This document shows positions 1 through 9,296 of a stretch of 64,000 nucleotides of DNA, in pieces (positions within the stretch are counted from its first letter, which is position 1; each line of letters begins with the position of its first letter). The notes under the pieces were generated by a model. That model saw only the letters and a program-made list of their open reading frames with translations. It was not told the DNA's origin and did not search any database. Position numbers and translations under genes: made by a program. This DNA is from Candidatus Bipolaricaulis sibiricus (GTDB taxonomy: Bacteria; Bipolaricaulota; Bipolaricaulia; Bipolaricaulales; Bipolaricaulaceae), in contig CP034928.1 in NCBI GenBank assembly GCA_004102645.1, positions 992,001 through 1,056,000 of the forward strand, in the 5' to 3' direction.

Positions 1-88
1 CCGGCAGCGGCTCACGCGCTCAGGTATACTTCGTTCTACTCTGAACCTTGGAGCAGCTGGGGAGAGGGCAACACAGATCCGCGTCGAG

Positions 89-958
89 GTGCACCCAACT
101 GCCGCGGAGTTCCTGGCGTCGGCCGAGGAGACACTCCTTCGCGACGAGGGGCTTCACAACCTCATCCTCGGTCTGGCGTCCCGCGTCCGAGACGGCCGGT
201 CGTACGGGGACACCCCCCCGTACTTCCTGACCGTCGAGGAGAGAGGAGAGGTTCTCGTCGCCGCCGCCCGCACCCCACCCCATCCGCTCGTCCTCGCAGT
301 ACCGAGTGGGAACGCGACGGGGATCGAACTGCTTGTCGACCACCTCCTCGAGTCCGATCCTGACCTTCCCGGAGTCAACGGTCTCATCCCCCATGCGACG
401 GCGTTCGCCACGCTCTGGGCCGCGCGCAGGCCAGCGGCAGTGAAGGTGGCGATGGAGCTGCGAATACACGAGCTGCGGAAGGTGATCCCGCCCGCCGGGG
501 TGCCGGGGTTCCTGCGCCCAGCCCTGGATCGGGAGCGCGACCTCCTCGCGGAGTGGATTCAGGGATTCCAGGCCGAAGCCGTGCCTGACGATCCGCCCGT
601 TGACCCCTACGATATCCTGGATCGCTTCAGCGCCGCTCCGGCTACGCTTCGGGTGTGGGACCACGGAGGGCCAGTGTCGATGGCAGGAAGCTCCCGCGTC
701 TCGGCGCGTGGGGCGAGGGTGAGTCTCGTCTACACCCCTCCCGCGCACCGAGGACACGGATACGCATCGGCGTGCGTGGCCGGTCTGAGTCAGTTCCTCC
801 TCGATCAGGGGTACGCGTTCTGCACCCTGTACACCGATCTCGCCAATCCGGTCTCAAACAAGATCTACCACCGAATCGGCTATCGCCCGATTGGCGATGC
901 CGCAGTCTATCGCTTCTCCCCGCACTCGCAGCCCGCGCGGAAACCCGGCGGTCCGTAG
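89..958 (+). CDS. GNAT-family N-acetyltransferase
   Basis: A 289-residue protein with a GNAT fold in its C-terminal third. The region around residues 208-270 reads ARGARVSLVYTPPAHRGHGY followed by ACVAGLSQFLLDQG, which matches the acetyl-CoA pyrophosphate-binding motif (R-x-x-G-x-G/A), and then NKIYHRIGYRP, the usual C-terminal strand and helix of the family. The N-terminal 200 residues are a divergent region typical of two-lobed GNAT proteins. The start is GTG at 89. A GGAGAGG lies about 21 bases upstream, further than ideal, and a TATACT -10-like box lies at 25-30. The substrate is unknown. It is convergent with the downstream carboxypeptidase. Family is confident; acceptor cannot be inferred. 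Confidence 0.8.
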   Translation: MHPTAAEFLASAEETLLRDEGLHNLILGLASRVRDGRSYGDTPPYFLTVEERGEVLVAAARTPPHPLVLAVPSGNATGIELLVDHLLESDPDLPGVNGLIPHATAFATLWAARRPAAVKVAMELRIHELRKVIPPAGVPGFLRPALDRERDLLAEWIQGFQAEAVPDDPPVDPYDILDRFSAAPATLRVWDHGGPVSMAGSSRVSARGARVSLVYTPPAHRGHGYASACVAGLSQFLLDQGYAFCTLYTDLANPVSNKIYHRIGYRPIGDAAVYRFSPHSQPARKPGGP

Positions 959-1115
959 ACCTGCCGGGCGCAGCTGTGTCGTCGGCTACCCATGATCCGC
1001 TGTCGGTGCGGGATCGTTCGACTACGGAACACGGACAGCAGGCCCCGGTTCTTCCCGCGGGGGATCCGGACCTCTGTCCTGGGCCGACAGCTGAGGCGCG
1101 CTCTCAGCCAGGCCG

Positions 1116-2609
1116 TTAGCGCGTGTCTCCACCTGTCGAGGCGGCAATGAAGCCGCGCACGTCCTCGCGAAACGCCGCGAGCGACGGGAGATCGAGGTAG
1201 AACATGTGACCGGCTTCATAGCACTCCATCTCGAGGTTCCCGCGGAACGCCGGGTCCACGTTCATGTGGGACAGCATGTACTCCGTGGCGAAGACCGGGG
1301 TGGCCAGGTCATAGTAACCCTGCGCTACGAGAACCTTGGTGTACGGATTCTTGGCGATCGCGCCCCGCAGGGTCTCGCCGGTGGCTGGCATGTGGCCCTT
1401 CTCCCACTCCCACTTCTCGTTCACGGTGCGGCTGAGGGTTTCGTAGGTGAGGTCGGTCTCGATCCCCAGCTCGCTGCGGACGTACTGGTTGAACGCCGCG
1501 GTGTAGGGCGGGGTGATGGCAAGCATGGATGGATCGAACTCTGGGCGCTCCGTGACCGCGAGAGCCTCCACCCCCTTGAACCGCGAGTCGAGCCGGCCCA
1601 CGCTCCGCCGCTCGCCGCGGAGGAGTTCCTTGCAGAAGCGGTGGATCTCGACCCGGAGGTTTGTCCCGAGGATGTAGTCGAGGCTCAGCCCCGTGTACCG
1701 CGCAAGCCTCTTCCCGACCGAGCGGCGTTCCGCGTCGGTGAGGCGATCGCCCTTCATCAGCGCCAGGGTGAAGTCCCCCTCCGCCCATGCCTTCACTTCG
1801 GCGACAAGGTCGGGCAGGGCGCGCTTCTGGAGGTCGCCCGCCAGTCGGCCGTGGTACCACGCCGTGGCGGCGTAGGAAGGGACGAACAACTGGTACGGAA
1901 GATCGTTCGCGGGCATGAACCGAATCGCCGCGAGGTCCAACACCGTGGAGATGAGCACGATTCCGTTGAACGCGATACCCCGGTCCACGAGATGGCCAGC
2001 CAGACCCGCAGCACGCGTTGTACCGTAGCTCTCACCTGCCAAGAACAGCGGTGACGTCCACCTCCTGTAGCGGGTGAGGTAGAGGCGGATGAACTCCCCC
2101 ATCGACTCGATGTCACCCTTGAAGCTCCAGAACTTCTTGTCGAAGTCTTCCTTTGCCGCCCGGCTGAACCCCGTGCCGACCGGGTCAACGAACACGAGGT
2201 CGGTCTGATCGAGCCAGGTGAAGGGGTTGCTCTCGTAGCGGTAGGGCGGTGCGGGCATCCATCCTTCCTTCTCCATCACGACCCGCTTGGGACCCAGTGC
2301 CCCCATGTGCAACCAGATCGAGGCAGATCCGGGTCCCCCGTTGAACGCAAACGTGAGCGGCCGCGCGGAACGATCCACCGCGCCATCGAGCTCGTACGCA
2401 GTGAAGAAGACCTCGGCCTCCACCTCATCGAACGGATCCTTGAGCGGAATCGCACCGGCCCGCGCTGTGTACGGGAGTGACTCGCCTCGCAGCTGAAGCA
2501 CGTGACGGGTCTCCGTCGGTTCGACCCCGAGGAGCTTGCGTCTCTTCTCCTTGGTCTCCGAAAGCTCGTTGGCCTTCTTCACCTCGGGCTTCGCCTTCTC
2601 ATCTGCCAT
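1116..2609 (-). CDS. serine carboxypeptidase-like protein (peptidase family S10)
   Basis: A 497-residue alpha/beta-hydrolase-fold peptidase. FNGGPGSASIW at about 89-99 is the S10 oxyanion region. The catalytic Ser is in GESYGTTRA (about Ser194), the Asp in AQGYYDLATP (about 434) and the His in EAGHMFYLD (about 468), so the triad looks complete. The family removes C-terminal residues from peptides at acidic pH. No signal peptide is visible: the N-terminus is charged and lysine-rich, so a cytoplasmic role is likely. I chose the ATG at 2609 because a GAGGAGGAGGAG ribosome-binding site sits just upstream; the open frame runs further but without homology. A TACAAT box lies at 2649-2644. Bacterial S10 members are usually annotated only as peptidases, so the natural substrate is unknown. 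Confidence 0.85.
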   Translation of the reverse strand: MADEKAKPEVKKANELSETKEKRRKLLGVEPTETRHVLQLRGESLPYTARAGAIPLKDPFDEVEAEVFFTAYELDGAVDRSARPLTFAFNGGPGSASIWLHMGALGPKRVVMEKEGWMPAPPYRYESNPFTWLDQTDLVFVDPVGTGFSRAAKEDFDKKFWSFKGDIESMGEFIRLYLTRYRRWTSPLFLAGESYGTTRAAGLAGHLVDRGIAFNGIVLISTVLDLAAIRFMPANDLPYQLFVPSYAATAWYHGRLAGDLQKRALPDLVAEVKAWAEGDFTLALMKGDRLTDAERRSVGKRLARYTGLSLDYILGTNLRVEIHRFCKELLRGERRSVGRLDSRFKGVEALAVTERPEFDPSMLAITPPYTAAFNQYVRSELGIETDLTYETLSRTVNEKWEWEKGHMPATGETLRGAIAKNPYTKVLVAQGYYDLATPVFATEYMLSHMNVDPAFRGNLEMECYEAGHMFYLDLPSLAAFREDVRGFIAASTGGDTR

Positions 2610-3358
2610 CTCTGTTCTCCTCCTCCTCGTAGGTGAAGGCTCCATTGTACCGGTGACAGCAGACGGCACGGCCGGCCACGGCCCGTCCTTCCGTTGTGGT
2701 CGCTGCGCCACAGTCCGGCAGCAGGTTGCCGAACGACGCAATCGACGTTGCCAACACACGTGGCACTCCTCGGCTTGGTCGAGGGACTCCTGCCTCAGGA
2801 GCCCAGTGAAATCCTGCTCCTCGCCCGGCACGAAGACCGCTCGCCCCGTGGATGGCCAACATCCTTGGTGCGGGACGGGTTCGCTTCGGACACGGGGCGC
2901 GACAACGCCAGAGCCATGCACATTCGAGCCCATCCTGAGGTCGATTCTGTCGTGCTCCTGGCGCGCGGGGCGGACGCAGGTTACCTCCGCGCCGCCAGCA
3001 CTGCGGTCGAGGCGCCGGGCCGGGAGGGGCACGACCCGTGGAACTGGGGCGCGGGCCTCAGCGTGGCTGCCGACGCGCCTGGGGCCTGGCTGCCCCGGGA
3101 TCATGGTCGTTCAGATCGAGCCGACCACGGTGCAGATCAACGTCCCAGGCCCCCAGGCGAGGATGAACTGCTGAATGGCCTGATTCATCCAGCGACAAGC
3201 GTTCGACGATCATCTTCGGGCAGGTCGGGCCGACCGTGGGGCCGGACCTCCACCGAGGAGAAACCCCTGGGCCCGAGCTCGGACTCGCGCTCCCCAACCC
3301 GCGCCGGGATCCGTCGCACAGGGGTCACGTGGGATCACCGCGATCCCAACGGATGACC
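2610..3358. other. 750-base gap with no gene I can support
   Basis: The part near 2610-2650 holds the ribosome-binding site and TACAAT promoter box of the minus-strand carboxypeptidase. Several frames are open across the rest, including a 220-codon plus-strand frame at 2694-3356 and an upstream extension of the carboxypeptidase frame. Their translations are Arg/Pro/Gly-rich with no recognisable domain. A 25-codon hydrophobic minus-strand ORF (MNQAIQQF...) lies near 3150 but has no clear ribosome-binding site. This may be a decayed region. Confidence 0.4.
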
Positions 3359-3364
3359 TACACT
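3359..3364 (+). promoter_or_regulatory. -10 box (TACACT) of the diguanylate cyclase gene
   Basis: TACACT ends eight bases before the ATG at 3373 and there is no Shine-Dalgarno sequence, so the mRNA is predicted to be leaderless or nearly so. Confidence 0.5.
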
Positions 3365-3372
3365 GCCCACAG

Positions 3373-5016
3373 ATGACCTGGCAGTGGACGGCCCCTTCGA
3401 GCGTGCTCCTCGCCACAGCGCTGCTCGCGCTGTCCGTGGCGAGCGCCCTGCTCCGGCGCCGGATGGTTCCCGGAGCGTCGGTGCTCGGGATGGCGATGCT
3501 CAGTGGGGCGTGGTGGTCGCTCGCCGCCTGCCTGGAGGCCACCGCTGTGCCTCTGGGAGCGAAAGTCCTGTTCTCGACCCTCGAGTACGTCGGCTCAGGA
3601 AACATGGCCACGCTGTTCCTGGTGTTCGCACTTCGGTACACGGGTCGGATAGCGCGGCCGTTCGGGTCTCGGCTAGCCTTGCTCTGGGCCCTCCCGGTGG
3701 TCGCGGTCTCCGTTGCTGCAACAAACGAGCTCCACCACCAGTTGTGGGTCGGGTTCAGCGAGGGTCCGGCGGGGTCCAACAGCGTGATCTACCACCACGG
3801 GCCGGCCTTCTTCGGCATCCTTGTTCTGATCTATGCGTACACCTCTATCGCCGCGTACGTGCTCGTCACGGCCACGGTGGGGGCGTCAGCTGTTCAGCGA
3901 CGTCAGTCCGCGACCATCCTCATCGCCATCGCGTTCCCGGTGATCGGGAGCGCCCTCTACGCCCTTGGCGTCACCCCCGCGCCCGGGTTGAATCTCTCGC
4001 CGCTCAGTTTCGTAGCCACCGGAGCCACCCTCGCGATCGGCGTCATCCCCCTGCGCCTGTTCAACCTGGTCCCCGTAGCGCGCGAAGCGCTTCTGCAGGC
4101 GATGAGCGATGCAGTTCTTGTCCTCGACTCGGCTCAGCGGGTGGTGGACTTCAACCCGGCAGCCGTGCGCCTGCTCGGCTTGAGGTCGGACAGCATCGGG
4201 AGCGAGGCCTCTCGGGGACTGACGTTGGGGCCGAGACTCGCACCGTTCATCGTCCCCGATCGCGAGTCGCACATCGAGCTCACCGTGTCCGAGAATCCGT
4301 TGCTGCACCTCGACGTACGCGTGACGCCCCTGCGGAGGAAGGCCGGCCAGGCCGCGGGGGCGCTCATCGTCGCCCGCGACATCTCTGCCCGTCTTCGTGC
4401 CGAGCGACTGCTGCAGGACGCTCATGAGCGCCTTCAGGGTCAGCTCAGGGAGATCGAACGCTTGCAGGCAGAGCTTCGCGAGCAAGCGATCCGCGACGAG
4501 CTGACCGGATTGTTCACCCGTCGCTACCTCGGTGAGGAGCTGCCGCGGATCATCGAGCGAGCATCCATCGACCGGGCACCGGTGTCCGTGATCATGTTCG
4601 ACATCGACCACTTCAAGCTGGCCAACGACGCGCATGGTCACCGCACGGGGGACGCGCTGCTCGTCGCACTGGCGAAGCTCCTTGCGCGCTCGTCCCGGCC
4701 CGGGGACATCGCCTCCCGACTTGGTGGGGACGAGTTCGTGCTCGTCTTGCCCGGGACACCCCTCGAGGTCGCGGAGCAGCGCGCCGAGGACATCCGCCGG
4801 GACTTCCGCCGCGCGCCGATCCCCGAGCACGGTCTGACCGAGCGACCGACCGTGTCAGCCGGAGTCGCCGAGTTCCCGACGCATGGTCAGACGTGGCAGG
4901 ATCTCCTCCACGCCGCTGATGAGACGCTGTACAGGGCGAAGAACGCGGGGCGTGACCGCACACGGTCGGCGGTCTCAGACGCCATAGGGCAGAACCCATC
5001 GCGACCTCGCGCCTAG
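3373..5016 (+). CDS. membrane-bound diguanylate cyclase (7TM-PAS-GGDEF)
   Basis: A 547-residue protein predicted to make cyclic di-GMP from two GTP at the inner face of the membrane. Residues 1 to about 225 are strongly hydrophobic with about seven membrane segments, resembling the N-terminal 7TM sensor of some histidine kinases. Residues about 235-335 form a PAS domain (LLQAMSDAVLVLDS, FNPAAVRLLG). A short coiled linker (about 340-372) leads into the GGDEF domain from RDELTGLFTRRYLG on. The active-site GGDEF is intact at about 451-455. The upstream RPGD forms an RxxD inhibitory I-site with the expected spacing, so product inhibition is likely. No EAL domain is present. Its likely start is the ATG eight bases after a TACACT box. 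It is convergent with the glycosylase pseudogene. Confidence 0.88.
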   Translation: MTWQWTAPSSVLLATALLALSVASALLRRRMVPGASVLGMAMLSGAWWSLAACLEATAVPLGAKVLFSTLEYVGSGNMATLFLVFALRYTGRIARPFGSRLALLWALPVVAVSVAATNELHHQLWVGFSEGPAGSNSVIYHHGPAFFGILVLIYAYTSIAAYVLVTATVGASAVQRRQSATILIAIAFPVIGSALYALGVTPAPGLNLSPLSFVATGATLAIGVIPLRLFNLVPVAREALLQAMSDAVLVLDSAQRVVDFNPAAVRLLGLRSDSIGSEASRGLTLGPRLAPFIVPDRESHIELTVSENPLLHLDVRVTPLRRKAGQAAGALIVARDISARLRAERLLQDAHERLQGQLREIERLQAELREQAIRDELTGLFTRRYLGEELPRIIERASIDRAPVSVIMFDIDHFKLANDAHGHRTGDALLVALAKLLARSSRPGDIASRLGGDEFVLVLPGTPLEVAEQRAEDIRRDFRRAPIPEHGLTERPTVSAGVAEFPTHGQTWQDLLHAADETLYRAKNAGRDRTRSAVSDAIGQNPSRPRA

Positions 5017-5234
5017 TGGCGGCCCGCCAGGGAGCCCGAGGTCTGAGGCCCCGGCGACACGGGCCGGCGGCACCGATCTTCGTGACCCGCCACGCGTGCT
5101 TCGCTGCCCGTGCAGGAGTCGTTCGGTCCGCGGAGGATCGAGGAGGCACCGCGGTGGTTGTCGCAGAGATCCTGCCGTCCCCGAGGGGCCGAGGAGTTCC
5201 CGCGTCCACCCCTCGCCTGGGCTGCCAGGCCGCC

Positions 5235-5925
5235 GCGGGTTGGCACTGCGAACAGACGCAGCTCCTCGTGCTCCCCACGCGGAGTTCATCGTTCGCTGTG
5301 TCACAGCGCGGGCCGGGCGCCCGGCCCGGTAGCCGATCTGAAGGTGGTCCGCGTAGCGGCCTCCGACCCCACCCATCACGCTCCCCCGGTCCCCCACCGC
5401 ACCGGATGCGCTCCTCGAGCACGTGGCCCGCTGCGCGATGGAGCCGAACCACGTCTGCCGGGGAGAGGTCCCGCGCCGGGGTACGGGGGTGGAGTCCGGC
5501 GTGCCACAGGGTGTCCTGCACGTACGCGCTCCCCACCCCAGCCACGAAGCTCGGGTCAAGAAGGAAGCGCCGGAGCGCCCCCAGCGCTCTCGGCGTGAAC
5601 GCTGGATCGAGAGGATCCGGTCCCCGCTTCCGCAACTGGGGATGTAGCGGCAGATCGCCTCCCGAAACGAGACGGACATACCCGAACCACCAGAAGTGGA
5701 CCCACAGCTGGTCACGTTCGGCGAATCGGAACACGACCCTCTTCTGAGTGGGGTCCGGCTGTTCGTCAGCCGAGCAAAACCGTACCTCTCCCCCATTCCG
5801 AGGCTCACCCCCACGGTGTCTCCCCGCTGAAGATCGAACAGGGCCCACTTCTCACGCGGCCGAACCCCGACGATCGTCTGCCCCATCACTGTGCTCGCGA
5901 CCGTGGGCGGAGGCAGGTTGAGGCA
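5235..5925 (-). pseudogene. decayed formamidopyrimidine-DNA glycosylase (Fpg/Nei family)
   Basis: Pieces of an Fpg/MutM-type base-excision glycosylase are spread over two frames. In order: TIVGVRPREKWALFDL and SLGMG in one frame; then, after a run of five G near 5785, RVVFRF, FGYVRLV, RKRGPDPLDP and FVAGVGSAYVQDTLWHAGLHP (the helix-two-turn-helix region) in another; then GRYADHLQIGYRAGRP back in the first; and finally the zinc-finger remnant PRCDT...VGSTRSCVCSQCQ in the second. At least three frameshifts are needed. The N-terminal MPELPE start with its catalytic Pro/Glu is gone (the equivalent stretch reads LNLPPP) and the first zinc-finger cysteine is missing. Two shifts fall at G runs, so some could be assembly errors, but the missing residues argue for true decay. 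Confidence 0.75.
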
Positions 5926-6022
5926 CTTGGGCTAGGCGACCTCTACCCCGGTGATCTCCTGTCCCGCCACCGCCCGATCGCAGCTCGGGCCCAGACCACG
6001 AGGTCGGGAACCTCGGGCACGG

Positions 6023-7063
6023 CTATTGCCGAGCTGCGACGTAGGCCAGCGCCCTGTCCACTGGCAGCTGCCACAGGGTGATCGTGTTGTACAGGCGAAA
6101 CCCCAGCTCGTGGTTGATCTTCAGCATCGGGGCGTTCGAGTTCGCATTCCCGGTCCGCACGAACTTGACCTGCGGCCGCCCAGCGAGCACTCGGGCGAGC
6201 ATCGCCGCCTTCAGCCACCGGCCCAACCCGTGATTGCGGAACTCCGGAAACACGCCCGTCCCCCACTGATGGAGAATCTCTGGCTCGCTCGAATCCCATC
6301 CGACCTCGGTGAAACCAGCGATGCGTCCAGTGGGACGGTGTCGAACGTAGATCGTCCACCGCTCCACACCGCGCTTGCGCAGAGACTCCTCTTGGTCGCG
6401 AATCACGGCCGGAGTCCAGTGGAAGTCCTCCATCTCTAGGCTCCCGCGGGGCGCGGTGTTCATCACCTCGTGCATCTTCACCACGTCGGCTAGGTCCGGC
6501 TCCGGGTAGGGCCCCTCCCAGACCCCAAGGTAGAACTCATCCTCAGGGGCACGCCGCTGCCACGCCTGGAGAAGCGTCGGGTCCACGTCGGCGATGCGCA
6601 GTTGGTTGATGTTCTGGGTCAAGCCAGGTGTCGCGCCCAGCCGGCGTGCGAACGCCTCTCCCGCGGGGGCATTGAGAGCTGTGCCCCAGGTGAGAAGCCG
6701 ACGGCCATCGTTCTGAGCTGCCGTGGCCACCGTTCCGAGAAGCGCTGCGCCGATGCCCCGGCGCCGGTGATCGGGATCGACGTAGACGTCACACCAGGCG
6801 TGGTGACGGTTCTCTGACATCTGGCTTAGCTCGACCTCGGCCCCTCCCACGACCCGGCCGTGCCGCCACGCCGCCCACCACCGCAGGCCCCAGACCGGCG
6901 GCACGGAGGTCATCATGGTCTTCAGGACCGCGAGCGAGCGCGGCGGATCGTCCGGCCACCATTCCGCACGGACCCGGTTGGAAAGCGCGTGGTACCCCCG
7001 CCAAGCGTCAGACCGTGCGACCGCAGGGTCAAACTGCTCGATCCAGATCTCTGATCGTGACAT
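6023..7063 (-). CDS. tandem-GNAT acetyltransferase (two GNAT domains)
   Basis: A 346-residue protein with two GNAT domains. The first has VYVDPDHRRRGIGAALL (about residues 92-108), a canonical acetyl-CoA-binding R-R-x-G-I-G motif. The second has TGVFPEFRNHGLGRWLKAAM (about 268-287), followed by FVRTGNANSNAPMLKINHELGF, the typical C-terminal strand. Tandem GNATs of this layout include mycothiol synthase-like and antibiotic-modifying enzymes, but nothing here fixes the substrate. The start is the ATG at 7063, preceded by AGGAGGGG six bases upstream. A TATGAT box at 7096-7091 probably gives the promoter. The longer open frame upstream to 7453 has no domain. Confidence 0.85.
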   Translation of the reverse strand: MSRSEIWIEQFDPAVARSDAWRGYHALSNRVRAEWWPDDPPRSLAVLKTMMTSVPPVWGLRWWAAWRHGRVVGGAEVELSQMSENRHHAWCDVYVDPDHRRRGIGAALLGTVATAAQNDGRRLLTWGTALNAPAGEAFARRLGATPGLTQNINQLRIADVDPTLLQAWQRRAPEDEFYLGVWEGPYPEPDLADVVKMHEVMNTAPRGSLEMEDFHWTPAVIRDQEESLRKRGVERWTIYVRHRPTGRIAGFTEVGWDSSEPEILHQWGTGVFPEFRNHGLGRWLKAAMLARVLAGRPQVKFVRTGNANSNAPMLKINHELGFRLYNTITLWQLPVDRALAYVAARQ

Positions 7064-7096
7064 GCCCCCCTCCTTGGAGCGAAGGGACCGATCATA

Positions 7097-7437
7097 GCCG
7101 ATCGCGTCGCGGTGGCCACAACTGCCACCCGCACGCGGTGTGCGGCGGCAGCGGGCCGCGTCTGCGGAAGACCAGACCCTCCCCCACCCGACGAGGAGAC
7201 AACGGCGGACAGGACTCGCCGGGCACCTCCGGCGGTGGCGGCGGCATCCGCCGACGCCCCGGTTCTCGCCAGCCCGTGTGTCCGGGCAGGCCGCGGGGTG
7301 AGCTTTCCGCTTCGCTGCCTGCACTCGTTCACATCGCCCCGCTGTTTCACCATCGAGCCGACCCGATCCTCGGCATCCGGACCGCTTTCTTGGGAGGCGG
7401 CGGCACACGCCGTGAGGAGAGAGAGCCCGTTCTGCGC
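7097..7437. other. 341-base intergenic region between divergent genes
   Basis: Between the promoter of the tandem GNAT gene (minus) and that of the ABC exporter (plus). All frames are open in places but translations are low-complexity Arg/Pro/Gly. I see no RNA gene or repeat. Confidence 0.4.
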
Positions 7438-7443
7438 TACACT
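7438..7443 (+). promoter_or_regulatory. -10 box (TACACT) upstream of the ABC exporter
   Basis: TACACT eight bases before the ATG of a 17-codon leader ORF (7452) and 66 bases before the exporter ATG. No good -35 box at 17 bases. Confidence 0.4.
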
Positions 7444-7451
7444 TCGGCGCC

Positions 7452-7505
7452 ATGACCGTCAGCCGAAGTCCCGTTGTGCACCGGAACCGCAGCGGCAGGG
7501 AGTGA
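7452..7505 (+). CDS. possible 17-residue leader peptide ahead of the ABC exporter
   Basis: ATG at 7452, eight bases after a TACACT box, opens a frame reading MTVSRSPVVHRNRSGRE with TGA at 7503-7505, four bases before the exporter ATG at 7510. The exporter's GGGAG ribosome-binding site lies inside the end of this ORF, so translation of the leader could control exporter translation. This is inferred only from position; the peptide has no recognisable feature beyond basic residues. Confidence 0.3.
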   Translation: MTVSRSPVVHRNRSGRE

Positions 7506-7509
7506 CGTG

Positions 7510-9285
7510 ATGAGATCTCTGCGGTGGGTGTTTCGCTACGTCCAGCGATACAGGTTGGCCCTCGCGCTGACCATTGTCAGCATGATCGCCCTCGTTGGCA
7601 TCCAGCTCGTGGCCCCGTGGGTCATCCGAACGATGGTCGCCACGGTCACCGATCCCGAGGCGAGCCCCGACGCCCTTCGCGTTGTGGCCCGGCTGGCGCT
7701 GATCGCGTTTGCGGTCTACATCCTGCGTGCCCTGATGCAGTTCGTGCGGTCCTACGCCGCCCACGTTGCCGGATGGCACGTGGTCGCCGATGTCCGGCGC
7801 GATGTGTACTGCCATCTCCAGCGTCTGTCGTTGCGCTTCTACGAGGACAAGCAGACGGGGCAGCTCATGTCCCGCACGGTCAACGACTCCGACCTGCTCG
7901 AGCAGCTCGTGGCGCATGCTGTCCCGGACGTGCTCGTGAACGTGCTGTTGTTGGCTGGTGTCACCGCAGTGTTGGTCCGCCTGAGCTGGCAGCTCGCCCT
8001 GCTATCGATGATTCCTATCCCGTTCATCATCCTGGCGATGCGTGGCTTTGCCCGCTACGTGCGGCCAGCGTTCCGGCAACGCCAGGTCGAGCTCGGGGAG
8101 CTCAATGCTGCTTTGAACGATAACCTGTCGGGCATCCGCGAGATCCAGGCCTTCACCCGGGAGGATGCCGAGGCGAGTCGGATCTGGAGCCGCATCGTTC
8201 GGTACCGCGACTCCCTCCTCCGGGCCCTGCGACTGATGGCCGTGTTTCACCCGTCCGTCGAGTTCGCTGCCGCGATGGGGACCATTGTCCTCATCTACTT
8301 CGGCGGGCGGTTGGTTCTCGAGAGAACCCTCCCGATCGCTGACCTCGTCGCCTACTTCCTCTACCTCGAGCTCCTCTATCAGCCGGTTCGCGCGTTGAGC
8401 AATGTGTGGGAGAGCATCCAGCAGTCAATGGCCGGGGCGGAGCGCATCGCAGAGCTCCTCGACCAAGAGCCCGATGTGGCCGAGCGGCCTGGCGCGATCG
8501 AGCTCGCAGGGCGGGCCGCGGGGGCGATTCGGTTTGAGAACGTGAGTTTCGGCTACAGCACGGGGGAGATGGTTCTGGAGAACATCGACCTCGACATCGC
8601 CCCAGGCTCGGTGGTCGCCCTCGTTGGGCCGACCGGTGTGGGCAAGACCACACTATCCATGCTCATCCCTCGCTTCTACGACGTCTGCGGGGGGCGCATC
8701 ACCCTCGATGGACACGATCTGCGCGACCTCACCCTTGACAGCCTGCGCCGTCAGATCAGCATCGTCCTTCAGGAGGTGTTCCTCTTCCACGGCACGGTTC
8801 GCGAGAACATTCTGTTCGGGCGCCCTGACGCCACGGACGAGCAGCTGATCGCAGCGGCGCGTGTCGCCAACGCTCACGGGTTCATCTGCGAGCTTCCGCA
8901 AGGTTACGACACCCTCATCGGCGAACGGGGGGTCAGGCTCTCCGGGGGCCAGCGGCAGCGTCTGGCCATCGCCCGGGCCGTGCTCAAGGACGCCCCGATC
9001 CTCATCCTTGACGAGGCGACCTCGTCAGTGGATACCGAGACCGAGCTTCTCATTCAGCAGGCGCTGCAGAGGCTGATCGCGGGGCGGACAACGATCGTCA
9101 TTGCCCACCGGCTGTCGACCGTGCGCCGAGCAGACAAGATCGTCGTACTCCAAGATGGGCGGATCGTGGAGCAGGGAACACACGACGAGCTCATGGCGCA
9201 GGACGGGCTGTACCGACACCTCAGCCGGGTGCAGGTCGAAGACGAGCTCTGGAAGAGCGCGGTTCGTCAGATCGGTCGCAGCTAG
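7510..9285 (+). CDS. ABC transporter, fused permease-ATPase (multidrug/lipid exporter type)
   Basis: A 591-residue half-transporter of the MsbA/LmrA type that would work as a dimer in the inner membrane, coupling ATP hydrolysis to export of a hydrophobic drug, lipid or peptide. Residues 1 to about 310 carry six membrane helices (ABC membrane domain), including the coupling-helix region with IREIQAFTRE. The ATPase domain has Walker A GPTGVGKTT (about 371-379), Q-loop VLQEVFLF, signature LSGGQRQR, Walker B ILILDEATS and the H-loop in VIAHRLST. All ATPase motifs are intact. The start is the ATG at 7510 with a GGGAG site, rather than the upstream in-frame GTG at 7474. No partner subunit lies next door, consistent with a homodimer. 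Substrate unknown. Confidence 0.9.
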   Translation: MRSLRWVFRYVQRYRLALALTIVSMIALVGIQLVAPWVIRTMVATVTDPEASPDALRVVARLALIAFAVYILRALMQFVRSYAAHVAGWHVVADVRRDVYCHLQRLSLRFYEDKQTGQLMSRTVNDSDLLEQLVAHAVPDVLVNVLLLAGVTAVLVRLSWQLALLSMIPIPFIILAMRGFARYVRPAFRQRQVELGELNAALNDNLSGIREIQAFTREDAEASRIWSRIVRYRDSLLRALRLMAVFHPSVEFAAAMGTIVLIYFGGRLVLERTLPIADLVAYFLYLELLYQPVRALSNVWESIQQSMAGAERIAELLDQEPDVAERPGAIELAGRAAGAIRFENVSFGYSTGEMVLENIDLDIAPGSVVALVGPTGVGKTTLSMLIPRFYDVCGGRITLDGHDLRDLTLDSLRRQISIVLQEVFLFHGTVRENILFGRPDATDEQLIAAARVANAHGFICELPQGYDTLIGERGVRLSGGQRQRLAIARAVLKDAPILILDEATSSVDTETELLIQQALQRLIAGRTTIVIAHRLSTVRRADKIVVLQDGRIVEQGTHDELMAQDGLYRHLSRVQVEDELWKSAVRQIGRS

Positions 9286-9296
9286 GAACCTACACG

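Noticed and set aside
2694-3356. 220-codon plus-strand ORF in the gap before the diguanylate cyclase gene
   Set aside because: Arg/Pro-rich second half, no ribosome-binding site and no recognised domain; could be a remnant but cannot be supported.
4975-5889. 304- and 411-codon minus-strand ORFs read as intact genes
   Set aside because: Each frame alone contains only parts of an Fpg/Nei protein; the conserved pieces alternate between them, so a single decayed gene explains both.
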